A stretch of DNA of 49,149 nt, taken from a virus. A program made the translations under genes and the position numbers. The stretch spans positions 1-49,149 of IMG/VR virus record IMGVR_UViG_3300010883_000051; one strand, given 5' to 3'. Of the stretch, positions 1 to 5,043 are shown in pieces. Numbering within the stretch: position 1 is the first letter of the stretch; each line of letters starts with the position of its first letter. Below the pieces are notes generated by a model that worked only from the letters and a program-made list of their open reading frames with translations, did not search any database and was not told the origin of the DNA.

Positions 1-9
1 AAAAAAATT

Positions 10-222
10 ATGACTAAACAACATTTCGAATTTGTCGCCTCACTAATCGACGCCGCCAACAAAGGCGTTGCACCTCAACACCTCGCCATCATGGCCGCTG
101 CCAAGTTCGCGAAGGATAACCCACGCTTCGACAAGCCGCGTTTTTATAACGCTTGCGGGCTAACCAGTGAAGGCACTCCCAAGGTCGCGAAGATGTACGG
201 ATTGGAAAATCACGCACTATGA
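10..222 (+). CDS. Small hypothetical protein, 70 aa
   Basis: A 70-residue soluble protein with no signal peptide or membrane segment. It is mostly helical in appearance and has a central NPRFDKPRFYNACG segment, a pattern I associate with small orphan proteins of marine phages, but I cannot assign a function. The ATG follows an A-rich stretch, and the window begins only nine bases upstream, so its promoter cannot be seen. Its TGA stop overlaps the ATG of a tiny downstream frame (ATGA), which suggests translational coupling. Confidence 0.6.
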   Translation: MTKQHFEFVASLIDAANKGVAPQHLAIMAAAKFAKDNPRFDKPRFYNACGLTSEGTPKVAKMYGLENHAL

Positions 223-290
223 AAATGAATATCGACAAACAATGCCTTTACGGGATATTTATAACAATCGTTTTGATACTAACCAACTAA
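219..290 (+). CDS. Possible 23-aa hydrophobic micropeptide
   Basis: A 24-codon frame whose ATG overlaps the stop of the preceding gene as ATGA. After a short polar start it is nearly all hydrophobic (GIFITIVLILTN at the end), so it could be a one-pass membrane micropeptide. No separate Shine-Dalgarno site is visible; expression would depend on coupling. It is short enough to be chance. Confidence 0.3.
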   Translation: MKMNIDKQCLYGIFITIVLILTN

Positions 291-297
291 AAAAATT

Positions 298-480
298 ATG
301 AAAAAAAACAACCTGCCGGTTATCGGTAAAATCCAAGACGCCAACGACGAAGCCAACAAACTTTTCAGAGATGAGGTTTTTATGCCGATGGTCAAATTTG
401 CTGTGACAATTATGTTCGTCGCAGTCGTGCTAGACTATGGCTTTCAGCTTATTGACGCAATCGACATTCTGTGCCAGTAA
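298..480 (+). CDS. Small one-pass membrane protein, 60 aa
   Basis: A 60-residue protein with a polar N-terminal half rich in D, N and K and one hydrophobic helix at about residues 33-54 (VKFAVTIMFVAVVLDYGF region), ending shortly after. This suggests one membrane pass with the N-terminus in the cytoplasm. The ATG lies in an A-rich leader without a clear Shine-Dalgarno site. It belongs to the run of small genes that opens the window. I do not recognise the family. Confidence 0.5.
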   Translation: MKKNNLPVIGKIQDANDEANKLFRDEVFMPMVKFAVTIMFVAVVLDYGFQLIDAIDILCQ

Positions 481-519
481 GTTTTACTTGACACCTCAAC
501 CCCAAAAATGGGGCCCCCG

Positions 520-557
520 AAGTTATTCACATGTCAAGCGCTTTTTGTGAATAACTT
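520..557 (+). repeat. Perfect 12-bp inverted repeat, possible operator
   Basis: AAGTTATTCACA at 520-531 is the exact reverse complement of TGTGAATAACTT at 546-557, with a 14-base spacer. It lies 15 bases upstream of a near-consensus sigma70 promoter (572-600) and in the gap between two genes. No T-run follows, so it is not a terminator. A dyad-symmetric repressor site or an mRNA hairpin are the alternatives. A shorter CCCC/GGGG dyad lies just upstream at 500-513. Confidence 0.5.
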
Positions 558-571
558 GAATAAGTTCACCA

Positions 572-600
572 TTGACAAACCGCTCTTTTTGTGTTATATT
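572..600 (+). promoter_or_regulatory. Sigma70-type promoter, leaderless geometry
   Basis: TTGACA at 572-577, a spacer of exactly 17 bases, then TATATT at 595-600. The expected start of transcription (about seven bases after the -10) falls on the ATG at 607, so the mRNA would be leaderless or nearly so. It is the best host-type promoter in the window. Confidence 0.7.
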
Positions 601-606
601 ATAACA

Positions 607-831
607 ATGGAAACGATAATGATTAGCCCGACGAACAAAGCAAGCCAACGCACAAAGAACCGCATCCGTGAGAATGGGCCTGTGTTCAGTATCGACTTGA
701 AGGAGGAAACGCAATGGCTCTTAAGGGCTGGCGTATCATTCAACGGAATCGTCTGGATGGGCTGGCTACCTCGCAAGGAGTTCCACGTTGAATGCGTGGG
801 CAAAAAGTTTATTGAAAAGGTTTTAGGGTAG
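607..831 (+). CDS. Small hypothetical protein, 74 aa
   Basis: A basic 74-residue protein with an N-terminal S/T/K/R-rich segment and a C-terminal half with several tryptophans (WLLRAG, GIVWMGWLPR). No known domain is recognised. I chose the ATG at 607 because a near-perfect sigma70 promoter ends six bases before it. The frame extends further upstream, but that extension would cross the promoter and the inverted repeat. The leaderless geometry and host-type promoter suggest early expression (inference). Confidence 0.55.
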   Translation: METIMISPTNKASQRTKNRIRENGPVFSIDLKEETQWLLRAGVSFNGIVWMGWLPRKEFHVECVGKKFIEKVLG

Positions 832-857
832 GACTGCAGATGTCTCACCCTCTATGC

Positions 858-863
858 TATACT
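858..863 (+). promoter_or_regulatory. Possible -10 box for the 50-aa gene
   Basis: TATACT, six bases before the ATG at 870. No convincing -35 hexamer lies at the right distance. The spacing again predicts a leaderless mRNA, like the neighbouring promoter at 572-600. Confidence 0.35.
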
Positions 864-869
864 TGACGC

Positions 870-1022
870 ATGATGATTAAAGAATCAATATACAAAGTGA
901 CCTTCCAATGGACAGGTCAAAATGAGTTTGTGAAAGCTCGTGACGAAGCCCATGCGCTGCGCATCGCCTCCCGCTGGGGAGCCATTGAATCAGTCGAATT
1001 CGACTGCGAAGAATGTGAATAA
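870..1022 (+). CDS. Small hypothetical protein, 50 aa
   Basis: A 50-codon frame starting MMIKESIYKVTF and ending in an acidic, cysteine-containing tail (DCEECE). The composition is protein-like: alternating beta-type residues, then a KARDEAHALRIASRWG helix. That layout resembles small phage proteins in which a strand precedes a helix, but I cannot name a family. A -10-like TATACT lies six bases upstream. It follows the 74-aa gene by 38 bases. Confidence 0.5.
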   Translation: MMIKESIYKVTFQWTGQNEFVKARDEAHALRIASRWGAIESVEFDCEECE

Positions 1023-1038
1023 GTTTAATTAGATCCGA

Positions 1039-1079
1039 AGGCCCGTGGTGCCGGATAGCACCTTAAATATCGAGGGCCT
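1039..1079 (+). other. Two-tier RNA hairpin after the 50-aa gene
   Basis: An outer stem AGGCCC (1039-1044) with GGGCCT (1074-1079) encloses an inner hairpin GGTGC (1047-1051) with GCACC (1058-1062). There is no T-run, so it is not a classic intrinsic terminator; an mRNA 3'-end stabiliser or processing site is possible. From here to the tmRNA promoter no coding sequence is evident. Confidence 0.4.
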
Positions 1080-1123
1080 CCCTCCCCCACCCCTTAATAC
1101 TCGAAATTGTTAATAAGTTTTTC

Positions 1124-1152
1124 TTGACTGACGTCAGGGCGGGGGGTATCTT
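1124..1152 (+). promoter_or_regulatory. Sigma70-like promoter for an intergenic transcript
   Basis: TTGACT at 1124-1129, 17 bases, then TATCTT at 1147-1152. No start codon follows at a useful distance; the next structure is a terminator-like hairpin at about 1235-1263. It could drive a short non-coding RNA or contribute to tmRNA transcription. Confidence 0.4.
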
Positions 1153-1158
1153 CAGTCT

Positions 1159-1255
1159 CCCCGGGAATCTCCTCGCTGTTAATGTATAATCTATTAATTT
1201 GCAGCAATAATTAATAATAAATAAAAGTCAATTCAAAAAACCCCCGGGGCTTTTT
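1159..1255 (+). ncRNA. Candidate short intergenic RNA
   Basis: This is the stretch between the predicted start of the promoter at 1124-1152 and the GC-rich hairpin with T-run at 1235-1263. It contains no credible reading frame. Its 5' part has CTCCCCGGG, which could pair with the CCCCCGGGG of the terminator. It is inferred purely from promoter plus terminator, so existence as a discrete RNA is unproven. Confidence 0.25.
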
Positions 1256-1263
1256 GTTTTTTT
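1235..1263 (+). terminator. Intrinsic terminator-like hairpin upstream of tmRNA
   Basis: An A-run, CCCCCGGGGC, then TTTTTGTTTTTTT. The A and T tracts can pair around a short GC core, which makes it look bidirectional. The core loop is tight, so strength is uncertain. It would insulate the tmRNA gene from upstream transcription. Confidence 0.45.
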
Positions 1264-1287
1264 CTGGCCTTTTCATTTATAGTGTTG

Positions 1288-1293
1288 TAATAT
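1288..1293 (+). promoter_or_regulatory. -10 element for tmRNA
   Basis: TAATAT lies seven bases before the tmRNA 5' end at 1301, the spacing expected for a -10 box. The context TTGTAAT is one base from the GTGTAAT motif found before many late genes here, so either the host or the phage sigma could use it. No good -35 is visible. Confidence 0.45.
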
Positions 1294-1300
1294 ATAACAA

Positions 1301-1725
1301 GGGGGCGTACTGGTTTCGATTTGAAGCTTTATGCCAGATTGCAAGTAGAGGATGATGGTTGGCCTCTTAAAACATCTATCAAAAACATATATGCCAATGA
1401 TGACATTGACATGGAAGTGGCTCTTTCTGTAGCCGAGGCTGACGAGATTCTCGCCAAGTTCGGTTACGTTGAGGAGGAAGCTCTCCAAATGGCGGTATAA
1501 CCGTCACGTCCTACTCTGGATGCTCGTTAAAGGGCTAGGGCGACGACAGCGAGCAAAAACCTAGTGTTTAGAGTGGTTCGAGCTAGGTTAAAGAAATCGC
1601 ACCACGAACTCGTGTAGGCTGTTTGTCAGTAACCTGCCAAGCGAGTTAAACAATACTGACTAAGCTTGTAGTATATCTGTTTGACGGTTTTAGAGACGTG
1701 GGTTCGACTCCCACCGCCTCCACCA
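1301..1725 (+). ncRNA. ssrA: tmRNA (transfer-messenger RNA)
   Basis: Complete one-piece tmRNA. It rescues stalled ribosomes by acting first as alanyl-tRNA and then as mRNA for a degradation tag. The 5' end GGGGGCG pairs with CGCCTCC at 1715-1721, including the G3-U pair that AlaRS recognises; discriminator A and encoded CCA follow (1722-1725). The T-arm is GTGGG-TTCGACT-CCCAC (1698-1714). GGTTGGCCTC near 1358 and GACTAAGCTTGTAGTA near 1660-1675 match conserved tmRNA blocks. Between the tag stop and the T-arm lie several complementary segments that would form the usual pseudoknots. The tag frame starts at 1393. Phage-borne tmRNA genes are known but uncommon; this one looks intact and is transcribed from its own promoter. 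Confidence 0.95.
1393..1500 (+). CDS. tmRNA proteolysis tag, 35 codons plus stop
   Basis: The resume codon is assigned as GCC at 1393 by alignment with the E. coli tmRNA (conserved GGTTGGCCTC upstream, then A-rich spacer). The tag begins ANDDIDMEVALS, like the bacterial ANDENYALAA type, but continues to 35 residues and ends EEEALQMAV before TAA, rather than with the usual L-A-A or A-A end. The terminal hydrophobic M-A-V could still act as a ClpXP degron (inference). The frame is open upstream of 1393 too, so only the alignment fixes the start. Confidence 0.75.
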   Translation, partial: ANDDIDMEVALSVAEADEILAKFGYVEEEALQMAV

Positions 1726-1732
1726 ATTTAAA

Positions 1733-1802
1733 GGCTGGGTGTAGTGTGAGCTTGCATGCCTTCTGCAGTAGGAGGACCGGATTAGCTAACCGGCACCCGG
1801 CC
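1733..1802 (+). ncRNA. Cloverleaf-like RNA after tmRNA, possibly also its terminator
   Basis: Seventy bases fold by eye into a four-way junction. A 9-bp closing stem GGCTGGGTG (1733-1741) pairs with CACCCGGCC (1794-1802). A 17-base middle arm CCTTC-TGCAGTA-GGAGG spans 1759-1775, and a 17-base arm CCGGA-TTAGCTA-ACCGG spans 1777-1793. The first arm is weak. A TTATTTT tail follows. It is not a normal tRNA: there is no CCA, the third loop is not TTCRANY, position 33 is not U, and the variable region is one base. It may be a decayed tRNA, a tRNA mimic or an elaborate terminator. Confidence 0.45.
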
Positions 1803-1812
1803 TTATTTTAAA

Positions 1813-2031
1813 ATGGAAGATTTGCTCATACTTTTGATTAAGGAATACCAAGAACAGGTAAAAAATAGTCAAGACGAAAGAGAAAAGGAGATCCTGAATG
1901 GTGTAATTAACAAATTGGGATGTTTATTGTATACGTATAGACCTTCTGCAACATTTAAATTGTTTGGAAATCATGAACCACCTATCAATCTCATCACACA
2001 AACAAAAGAAAAAGAAAAAAAAGAAACTTAA
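1813..2031 (+). CDS. Small hypothetical protein, 72 aa
   Basis: A helical, charged 72-residue protein with a leucine/isoleucine-rich N-terminus (MEDLLILLIKEYQEQ) and a Lys/Glu-rich C-terminus. No domain is recognised. It starts ten bases after the tmRNA-linked hairpin and T-rich tail. Its last 59 bases overlap, in another frame, the next small gene, whose N-terminus is a run of lysines. Both could be real or only one; the longer N-terminal part of this one lies in otherwise unclaimed DNA. Confidence 0.45.
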   Translation: MEDLLILLIKEYQEQVKNSQDEREKEILNGVINKLGCLLYTYRPSATFKLFGNHEPPINLITQTKEKEKKET

Positions 2032-2200
2032 CCTACTTGATGACCCAAATTTAGACTCAGATACTAAAATTTTGGTGCTTTTTTACATATTTCTTGTGAC
2101 CCTACCCGAGCTCTACGAAAGAATGCCAAAAAAATGTTTGAAAAATCCTAAAAAAATGATAAAATGGTTAAGGAAAGAATTAAAAAATGGAAACACCTAA
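1973..2200 (+). CDS. Small basic protein with hydrophobic segment, 75 aa
   Basis: I chose the ATG at 1973 over a TTG three codons upstream. The protein opens with a Lys-rich tract (about residues 10-20), then LNLLDDPNLDSDTKI, a hydrophobic stretch ILVLFYIFLVTL and a basic C-terminal helix. It overlaps the previous gene by 59 bases and the next by 14, a compact small-gene operon. The family is not recognised. The hydrophobic stretch is short and flanked by charges, so it may be a buried helix rather than a membrane segment. Confidence 0.4.
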   Translation: MNHLSISSHKQKKKKKKKLNLLDDPNLDSDTKILVLFYIFLVTLPELYERMPKKCLKNPKKMIKWLRKELKNGNT

Positions 2201-2393
2201 AGAAATGTCCAAGCAAGAAGAAAATTGGCTATTAATGACCCTGTTGCAAATCCCTTGGGGCGAAGCAAACAAAATTGATGACCCAGAAGACAGGAAATTC
2301 CTCGTGGGGAAAGCGAGTGAGCTAAGACAGGAGCTGATTCGTCAGCGAGACGCCGCTGAAACTCAATCCCAACTCATAACGCCTCATTTGTAA
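2187..2393 (+). CDS. Small acidic helical protein, 68 aa
   Basis: A 68-residue protein rich in Q, E and R, predicted helical throughout (KQEENWLLMTLLQIPWGEA). It resembles many small phage orphan proteins but has no recognised domain. Its ATG lies within the end of the previous gene, and its stop overlaps the next start as TAATG, so these genes are probably translated as a coupled set. Confidence 0.55.
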   Translation: METPKEMSKQEENWLLMTLLQIPWGEANKIDDPEDRKFLVGKASELRQELIRQRDAAETQSQLITPHL

Positions 2394-2686
2394 TGAGAGA
2401 TTATACATTACATGTGAATGATTCTAAAGAATTGTTCGACAGTCAGGGTGAAAAAGTCTCAGAGCTCGATATTATTCTTCAAGTTTGGCAAGATTTGAAT
2501 CGTCTTGGAGCTTCCGGCTTGCACATAGAAGACGAAACTGTAAAAAATGTATTAGAACAAATTATTATATCAGAATTCAAAGGGCTGCCCGAGGGGTACG
2601 AAACAGTGCAGAAAAAAATAACGCCAGAGCAAGCTAGAGCAATGGGAGTTGAGTTGCCTGACTTTAAAAATCTGCTTTCTGGATAA
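2393..2686 (+). CDS. Hypothetical protein, 97 aa
   Basis: A soluble 97-residue alpha/beta-like protein. Its ATG overlaps the preceding stop (TAATG), so translation is likely coupled. The C-terminal segment KKITPEQARAMGVELPDFKNLL looks like a short helix-turn-helix or docking helix but matches nothing I can name. It is the last gene before the late-type GTGTAAT motif and the PhoH-like gene. Confidence 0.6.
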   Translation: MRDYTLHVNDSKELFDSQGEKVSELDIILQVWQDLNRLGASGLHIEDETVKNVLEQIIISEFKGLPEGYETVQKKITPEQARAMGVELPDFKNLLSG

Positions 2687-2699
2687 ATTCTTTTATTTT

Positions 2700-2706
2700 G
2701 TGTAAT
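2700..2706 (+). promoter_or_regulatory. GTGTAAT motif, candidate phage late promoter
   Basis: GTGTAAT ending ten bases before the ATG at 2717. The short leader TACGAGTAGC has no Shine-Dalgarno site. It is one of eleven similar sites in intergenic positions across the window. Confidence 0.55.
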
Positions 2707-2716
2707 TACGAGTAGC

Positions 2717-3484
2717 ATGCCTCGTAAAAAACCGTATCAAGTCAATGGGGAACAGAAAGGTCAACTAGACGACTCCATGACACCACCCGGTCTTCCGGTA
2801 ATTCGCAACCCGCTAAAATCGCAAATCAAGTTAAAGCAGTTTCCTTGGACAGACAAACAAAAGGAATTCTTTAAAGTCGCACTCAATCCATCTACTAGAA
2901 TAGTATTTGTTGACGGTCCCGCGGGCACAAGTAAAACTTTACTCGCAACTTACTGTGGTCTTCAGCTTCTAAACATGCATGCTGTTTCAGATATTTGCTA
3001 TCTGAGGTCTGCTGTCGAGTCTTCCGATTCTCACCTAGGATTTTTACCGGGATCAGCGGATGATAAATTAAGATTTTATAATTTGCCCTTTATTGACAAG
3101 CTAGACGAGCTTCTAACGGGTACCAAAGCGTCAAAGCTAGAAGAGACTGGGCGGGTTTCTATGTTTCCTATCAATTTTGCTCGCGGACTACACTGGCCAG
3201 ACAAGGTAATCATTATGGATGAGGCTCAAAACTCAACAGAGCAAGAAATAGTGACGGTTTTAACAAGAATGGGCAAGAATTGCCGCTGCTTTGTGTTAGC
3301 CGACCCCATGCAAACAGATTTAAGGCGTTCCACCGGCGGCTTTCAGAAGATGTTTAACATTTTTTCTGATGAAGATAGTAAGGATATGGGTATACATACA
3401 TTTGAATTTACTGAGGATGATATTATGAGATCAGAGTTAGTGAAATACGTAGTAAAAAAACTTAAGAACGTGAACAATGAATAA
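2717..3484 (+). CDS. phoH: PhoH-like ATPase
   Basis: A 255-aa P-loop ATPase of the PhoH family, common in marine phages and of uncertain role (RNA-related ATPase or stress functions have been proposed). Walker A is GPAGTSKT at residues 67-74, Walker B is KVIIMDEAQN near 163-172 with D168/E169, and the family block LGFLPGS lies at about 107-113. The C-terminal part carries LADPMQTD, the sensor-like region. Length fits the family's core. It follows a GTGTAAT motif with no Shine-Dalgarno site, which points to a nearly leaderless mRNA. A 59-base gap separates it from the next small gene. Confidence 0.9.
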   Translation: MPRKKPYQVNGEQKGQLDDSMTPPGLPVIRNPLKSQIKLKQFPWTDKQKEFFKVALNPSTRIVFVDGPAGTSKTLLATYCGLQLLNMHAVSDICYLRSAVESSDSHLGFLPGSADDKLRFYNLPFIDKLDELLTGTKASKLEETGRVSMFPINFARGLHWPDKVIIMDEAQNSTEQEIVTVLTRMGKNCRCFVLADPMQTDLRRSTGGFQKMFNIFSDEDSKDMGIHTFEFTEDDIMRSELVKYVVKKLKNVNNE

Positions 3485-3543
3485 ATTGGTTTTCTCAACT
3501 GAAAGTTGCTCAAGCGGCTTTCTATAATTATGGAGGAATGAGT

Positions 3544-3768
3544 ATGGTTAAAGTAGGATTTAGCTACGGTGACGGAACCAGCGAGAGCCTTATCATGACC
3601 GATGATGAAGCGAGTGATGAACTTCAACATTTCTTGAACAGATACCCCGACGCGGGGAAGAAGCAATGGATGGCCAAGATGAAAGGCAGGGACACTCTTT
3701 GTCCTTGGCAAGATAATCATTATTATGGAATTAATGAAAAGCACCGAGAAGACAATGGCTTAGCGTAG
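3544..3768 (+). CDS. Small hypothetical protein, 74 aa
   Basis: A 74-residue soluble protein with an acidic centre (TDDEASDELQHFLNRY) and a C-terminal segment containing C, W and H residues. I chose the ATG at 3544 because TGGAGG at 3531-3536 is then seven bases upstream; the ATG at 3538 is only one base from it. A TATAAT at 3523-3528 could serve as its -10. The function is not recognised. Confidence 0.55.
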   Translation: MVKVGFSYGDGTSESLIMTDDEASDELQHFLNRYPDAGKKQWMAKMKGRDTLCPWQDNHYYGINEKHREDNGLA

Positions 3769-3778
3769 TGAAAGTTAG

Positions 3779-3875
3779 CCTTCGTGAGAAGGTTGGTTGT
3801 AGTAATCGTGATCCACTTGGTTTGTTAATCAATATTTCCTAACCGGATTAGTTTTGGCATTGATCCGCTACAACC
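3779..3875 (+). ncRNA. Candidate structured intergenic RNA
   Basis: The gap contains a hairpin CCTTC-GTGA-GAAGG (3779-3792) closed by a GNRA tetraloop, and a long-range pair GGTTGTAG (3795-3802) with CTACAACC (3868-3875). No reading frame of note is present. It could be a 3' UTR structure, a small RNA or a cis-regulator of the zinc-ribbon/sigma operon downstream. Confidence 0.3.
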
Positions 3876-3898
3876 CTTCGCCATTACTTACACCTCTT

Positions 3899-3942
3899 AA
3901 AAACCCATGGTTTTTATATTTTGTAAATTTTATGGGGTTTTT
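3899..3942 (+). terminator. Possible terminator before the sigma operon
   Basis: AAAAACCC at 3899-3906 can pair with GGGGTTTTT at 3934-3942 around an A/T-rich loop, leaving a T-rich 3' side. The stem is AT-heavy and the loop long, so efficiency is uncertain. Confidence 0.35.
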
Positions 3943-3958
3943 CGGTCTAGCTAATTAT

Positions 3959-3964
3959 TATAAT
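3959..3964 (+). promoter_or_regulatory. Consensus TATAAT -10 before the zinc-ribbon gene
   Basis: TATAAT ends ten bases before the ATG at 3975; no -35 consensus is evident. The geometry resembles the GTGTAA sites and would give a very short leader. Confidence 0.4.
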
Positions 3965-3974
3965 TTGAATAGTT

Positions 3975-4349
3975 ATGAAGATTTACTGCGCTAAATGCGG
4001 AAACGGGGTTGCATACACCTCAGAGAAGCCGAACTTCTGCGTGAAGTGCGGCACTCCTTTTGCGGGTTCTGTCGCTCAAGCATCAGAGTTTGAGGGCGAC
4101 GCCTCAGAGGGCGATGAGCCCTCTGGGGCACCCCTCCCTAAAATTAATAAATTAGATTTTGAAATTATTGATGATGTAAAGTCGCCGAAGATCACCTTCG
4201 GTTCGATTCTCGAAGATGCTAAAAGGCAGGACGCCCCGCCGCAAGATGACCCAAGTTATCAAGCACCCGAAATGAGCACGGAAGAAGCCATGGAGGAGTT
4301 CAAGCGTGAGGCGGGCACGCTAAGACCAAACCACACCAAGGATGGCTAA
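3975..4349 (+). CDS. Zinc-ribbon protein, 124 aa
   Basis: The N-terminal 30 residues form a zinc ribbon with two CxxC knuckles (C5/C8 and C22/C25; CAKCGN and CVKCGT). The rest is acidic and Gly/Pro/Glu-rich with a KLDFEIIDD segment, probably disordered, ending in a short basic tail. Zinc ribbons of this sort occur in nucleic-acid- or polymerase-binding adaptors. The stop overlaps the sigma-factor start by 8 bases, so the two are co-translated; a partner role for the sigma factor or RNA polymerase is inference from that coupling. Confidence 0.6.
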   Translation: MKIYCAKCGNGVAYTSEKPNFCVKCGTPFAGSVAQASEFEGDASEGDEPSGAPLPKINKLDFEIIDDVKSPKITFGSILEDAKRQDAPPQDDPSYQAPEMSTEEAMEEFKREAGTLRPNHTKDG

Positions 4350-5043
4350 TTCGAAAAAAACGAAAGCGAAGCGTCCCCGTTTTGAGGACGTAATCTCAGA
4401 CATCAACACCGAAATCCAAAAAAGGAAGGGTAAGTGGAATCTTACCATTCTAAGTTGGATGGATTTTGATGATGTTTCTCAAATAATAAGAATCCATATA
4501 TATAAAAAATGGCACCTATATGATCCGGAAAAACCTCTCGGCCCTTGGCTAAATAGGATAATCTCCAACCAAATAAAAAACCTAATAAGAAACAACTATG
4601 GAAATTTCTCCAGACCATGCCTAAGGTGCGCCGCTGCAGAGGGTGAGGATCTATGTACCATATACCAGAAACAATGCAATACGTGCCCGCTATACGCCAA
4701 CTGGGAAAAAAGTAAAAAAAGAGCACACGACACAAAGCTACCGGTATCATTAGAAAATCACCATCAAGAAGTATACAGTATGTCTTCTCAATTTGTAGAT
4801 ATCGAAAAGTCTGCAGAAAAACTTCATAGAAAAATGAAAAAAATATTAAAGCCATCCGAGTGGGCTGTCTATGAAAAATTATACGTAGAAAATATGGACG
4901 AAGAAAAAGTCGCAAAGATAATGGGATATAAAACGTCTGAGAAAAATAGGTCCCCGGGGTACAAGCAACTTAAAAACATAAAAAAATCTATACTGAAAAA
5001 AGCGAAAGGACTGATATACGAAGGAGACGTAGATATACTATGA
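4342..5043 (+). CDS. Phage sigma factor with cysteine-rich insert
   Basis: A 233-aa protein with sigma70-family layout. A region-2-like helix set spans about residues 38-85 (DDVSQIIRIHIYKKWHLYDPEK, then PWLNRIISNQIKNLIRNNYG). A region-4-like helix-turn-helix spans about 168-220 (LKPSEWAVYEKLY, then DEEKVAKIMGYK, then QLKNIKKSILKKAK). Between them lies an insert with cysteines 93, 96, 105, 112 and 115 (CLRC, CNTC), probably metal-binding. It would direct RNA polymerase to phage late promoters, in the manner of T4 gp55. It overlaps the zinc-ribbon gene upstream and the methyltransferase downstream. The recurrent GTGTAA motif in this window is its best candidate target (inference). Confidence 0.75.
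   Translation: MANSKKTKAKRPRFEDVISDINTEIQKRKGKWNLTILSWMDFDDVSQIIRIHIYKKWHLYDPEKPLGPWLNRIISNQIKNLIRNNYGNFSRPCLRCAAAEGEDLCTIYQKQCNTCPLYANWEKSKKRAHDTKLPVSLENHHQEVYSMSSQFVDIEKSAEKLHRKMKKILKPSEWAVYEKLYVENMDEEKVAKIMGYKTSEKNRSPGYKQLKNIKKSILKKAKGLIYEGDVDIL

Noticed and set aside
508-831. Longer version of the 74-aa protein from 508
   Set aside because: It would translate through the inverted repeat and the sigma70 promoter; the ATG at 607 fits the promoter.
1733-1802. Calling the RNA after tmRNA a tRNA gene
   Set aside because: No TTCRANY loop, no U33, a one-base variable region and no CCA; only the overall shape is tRNA-like.
1899-1905. GTGTAAT as a promoter
   Set aside because: It lies inside the 72-aa coding frame with no nearby start; probably chance. 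A similar in-gene copy is at about 39683.
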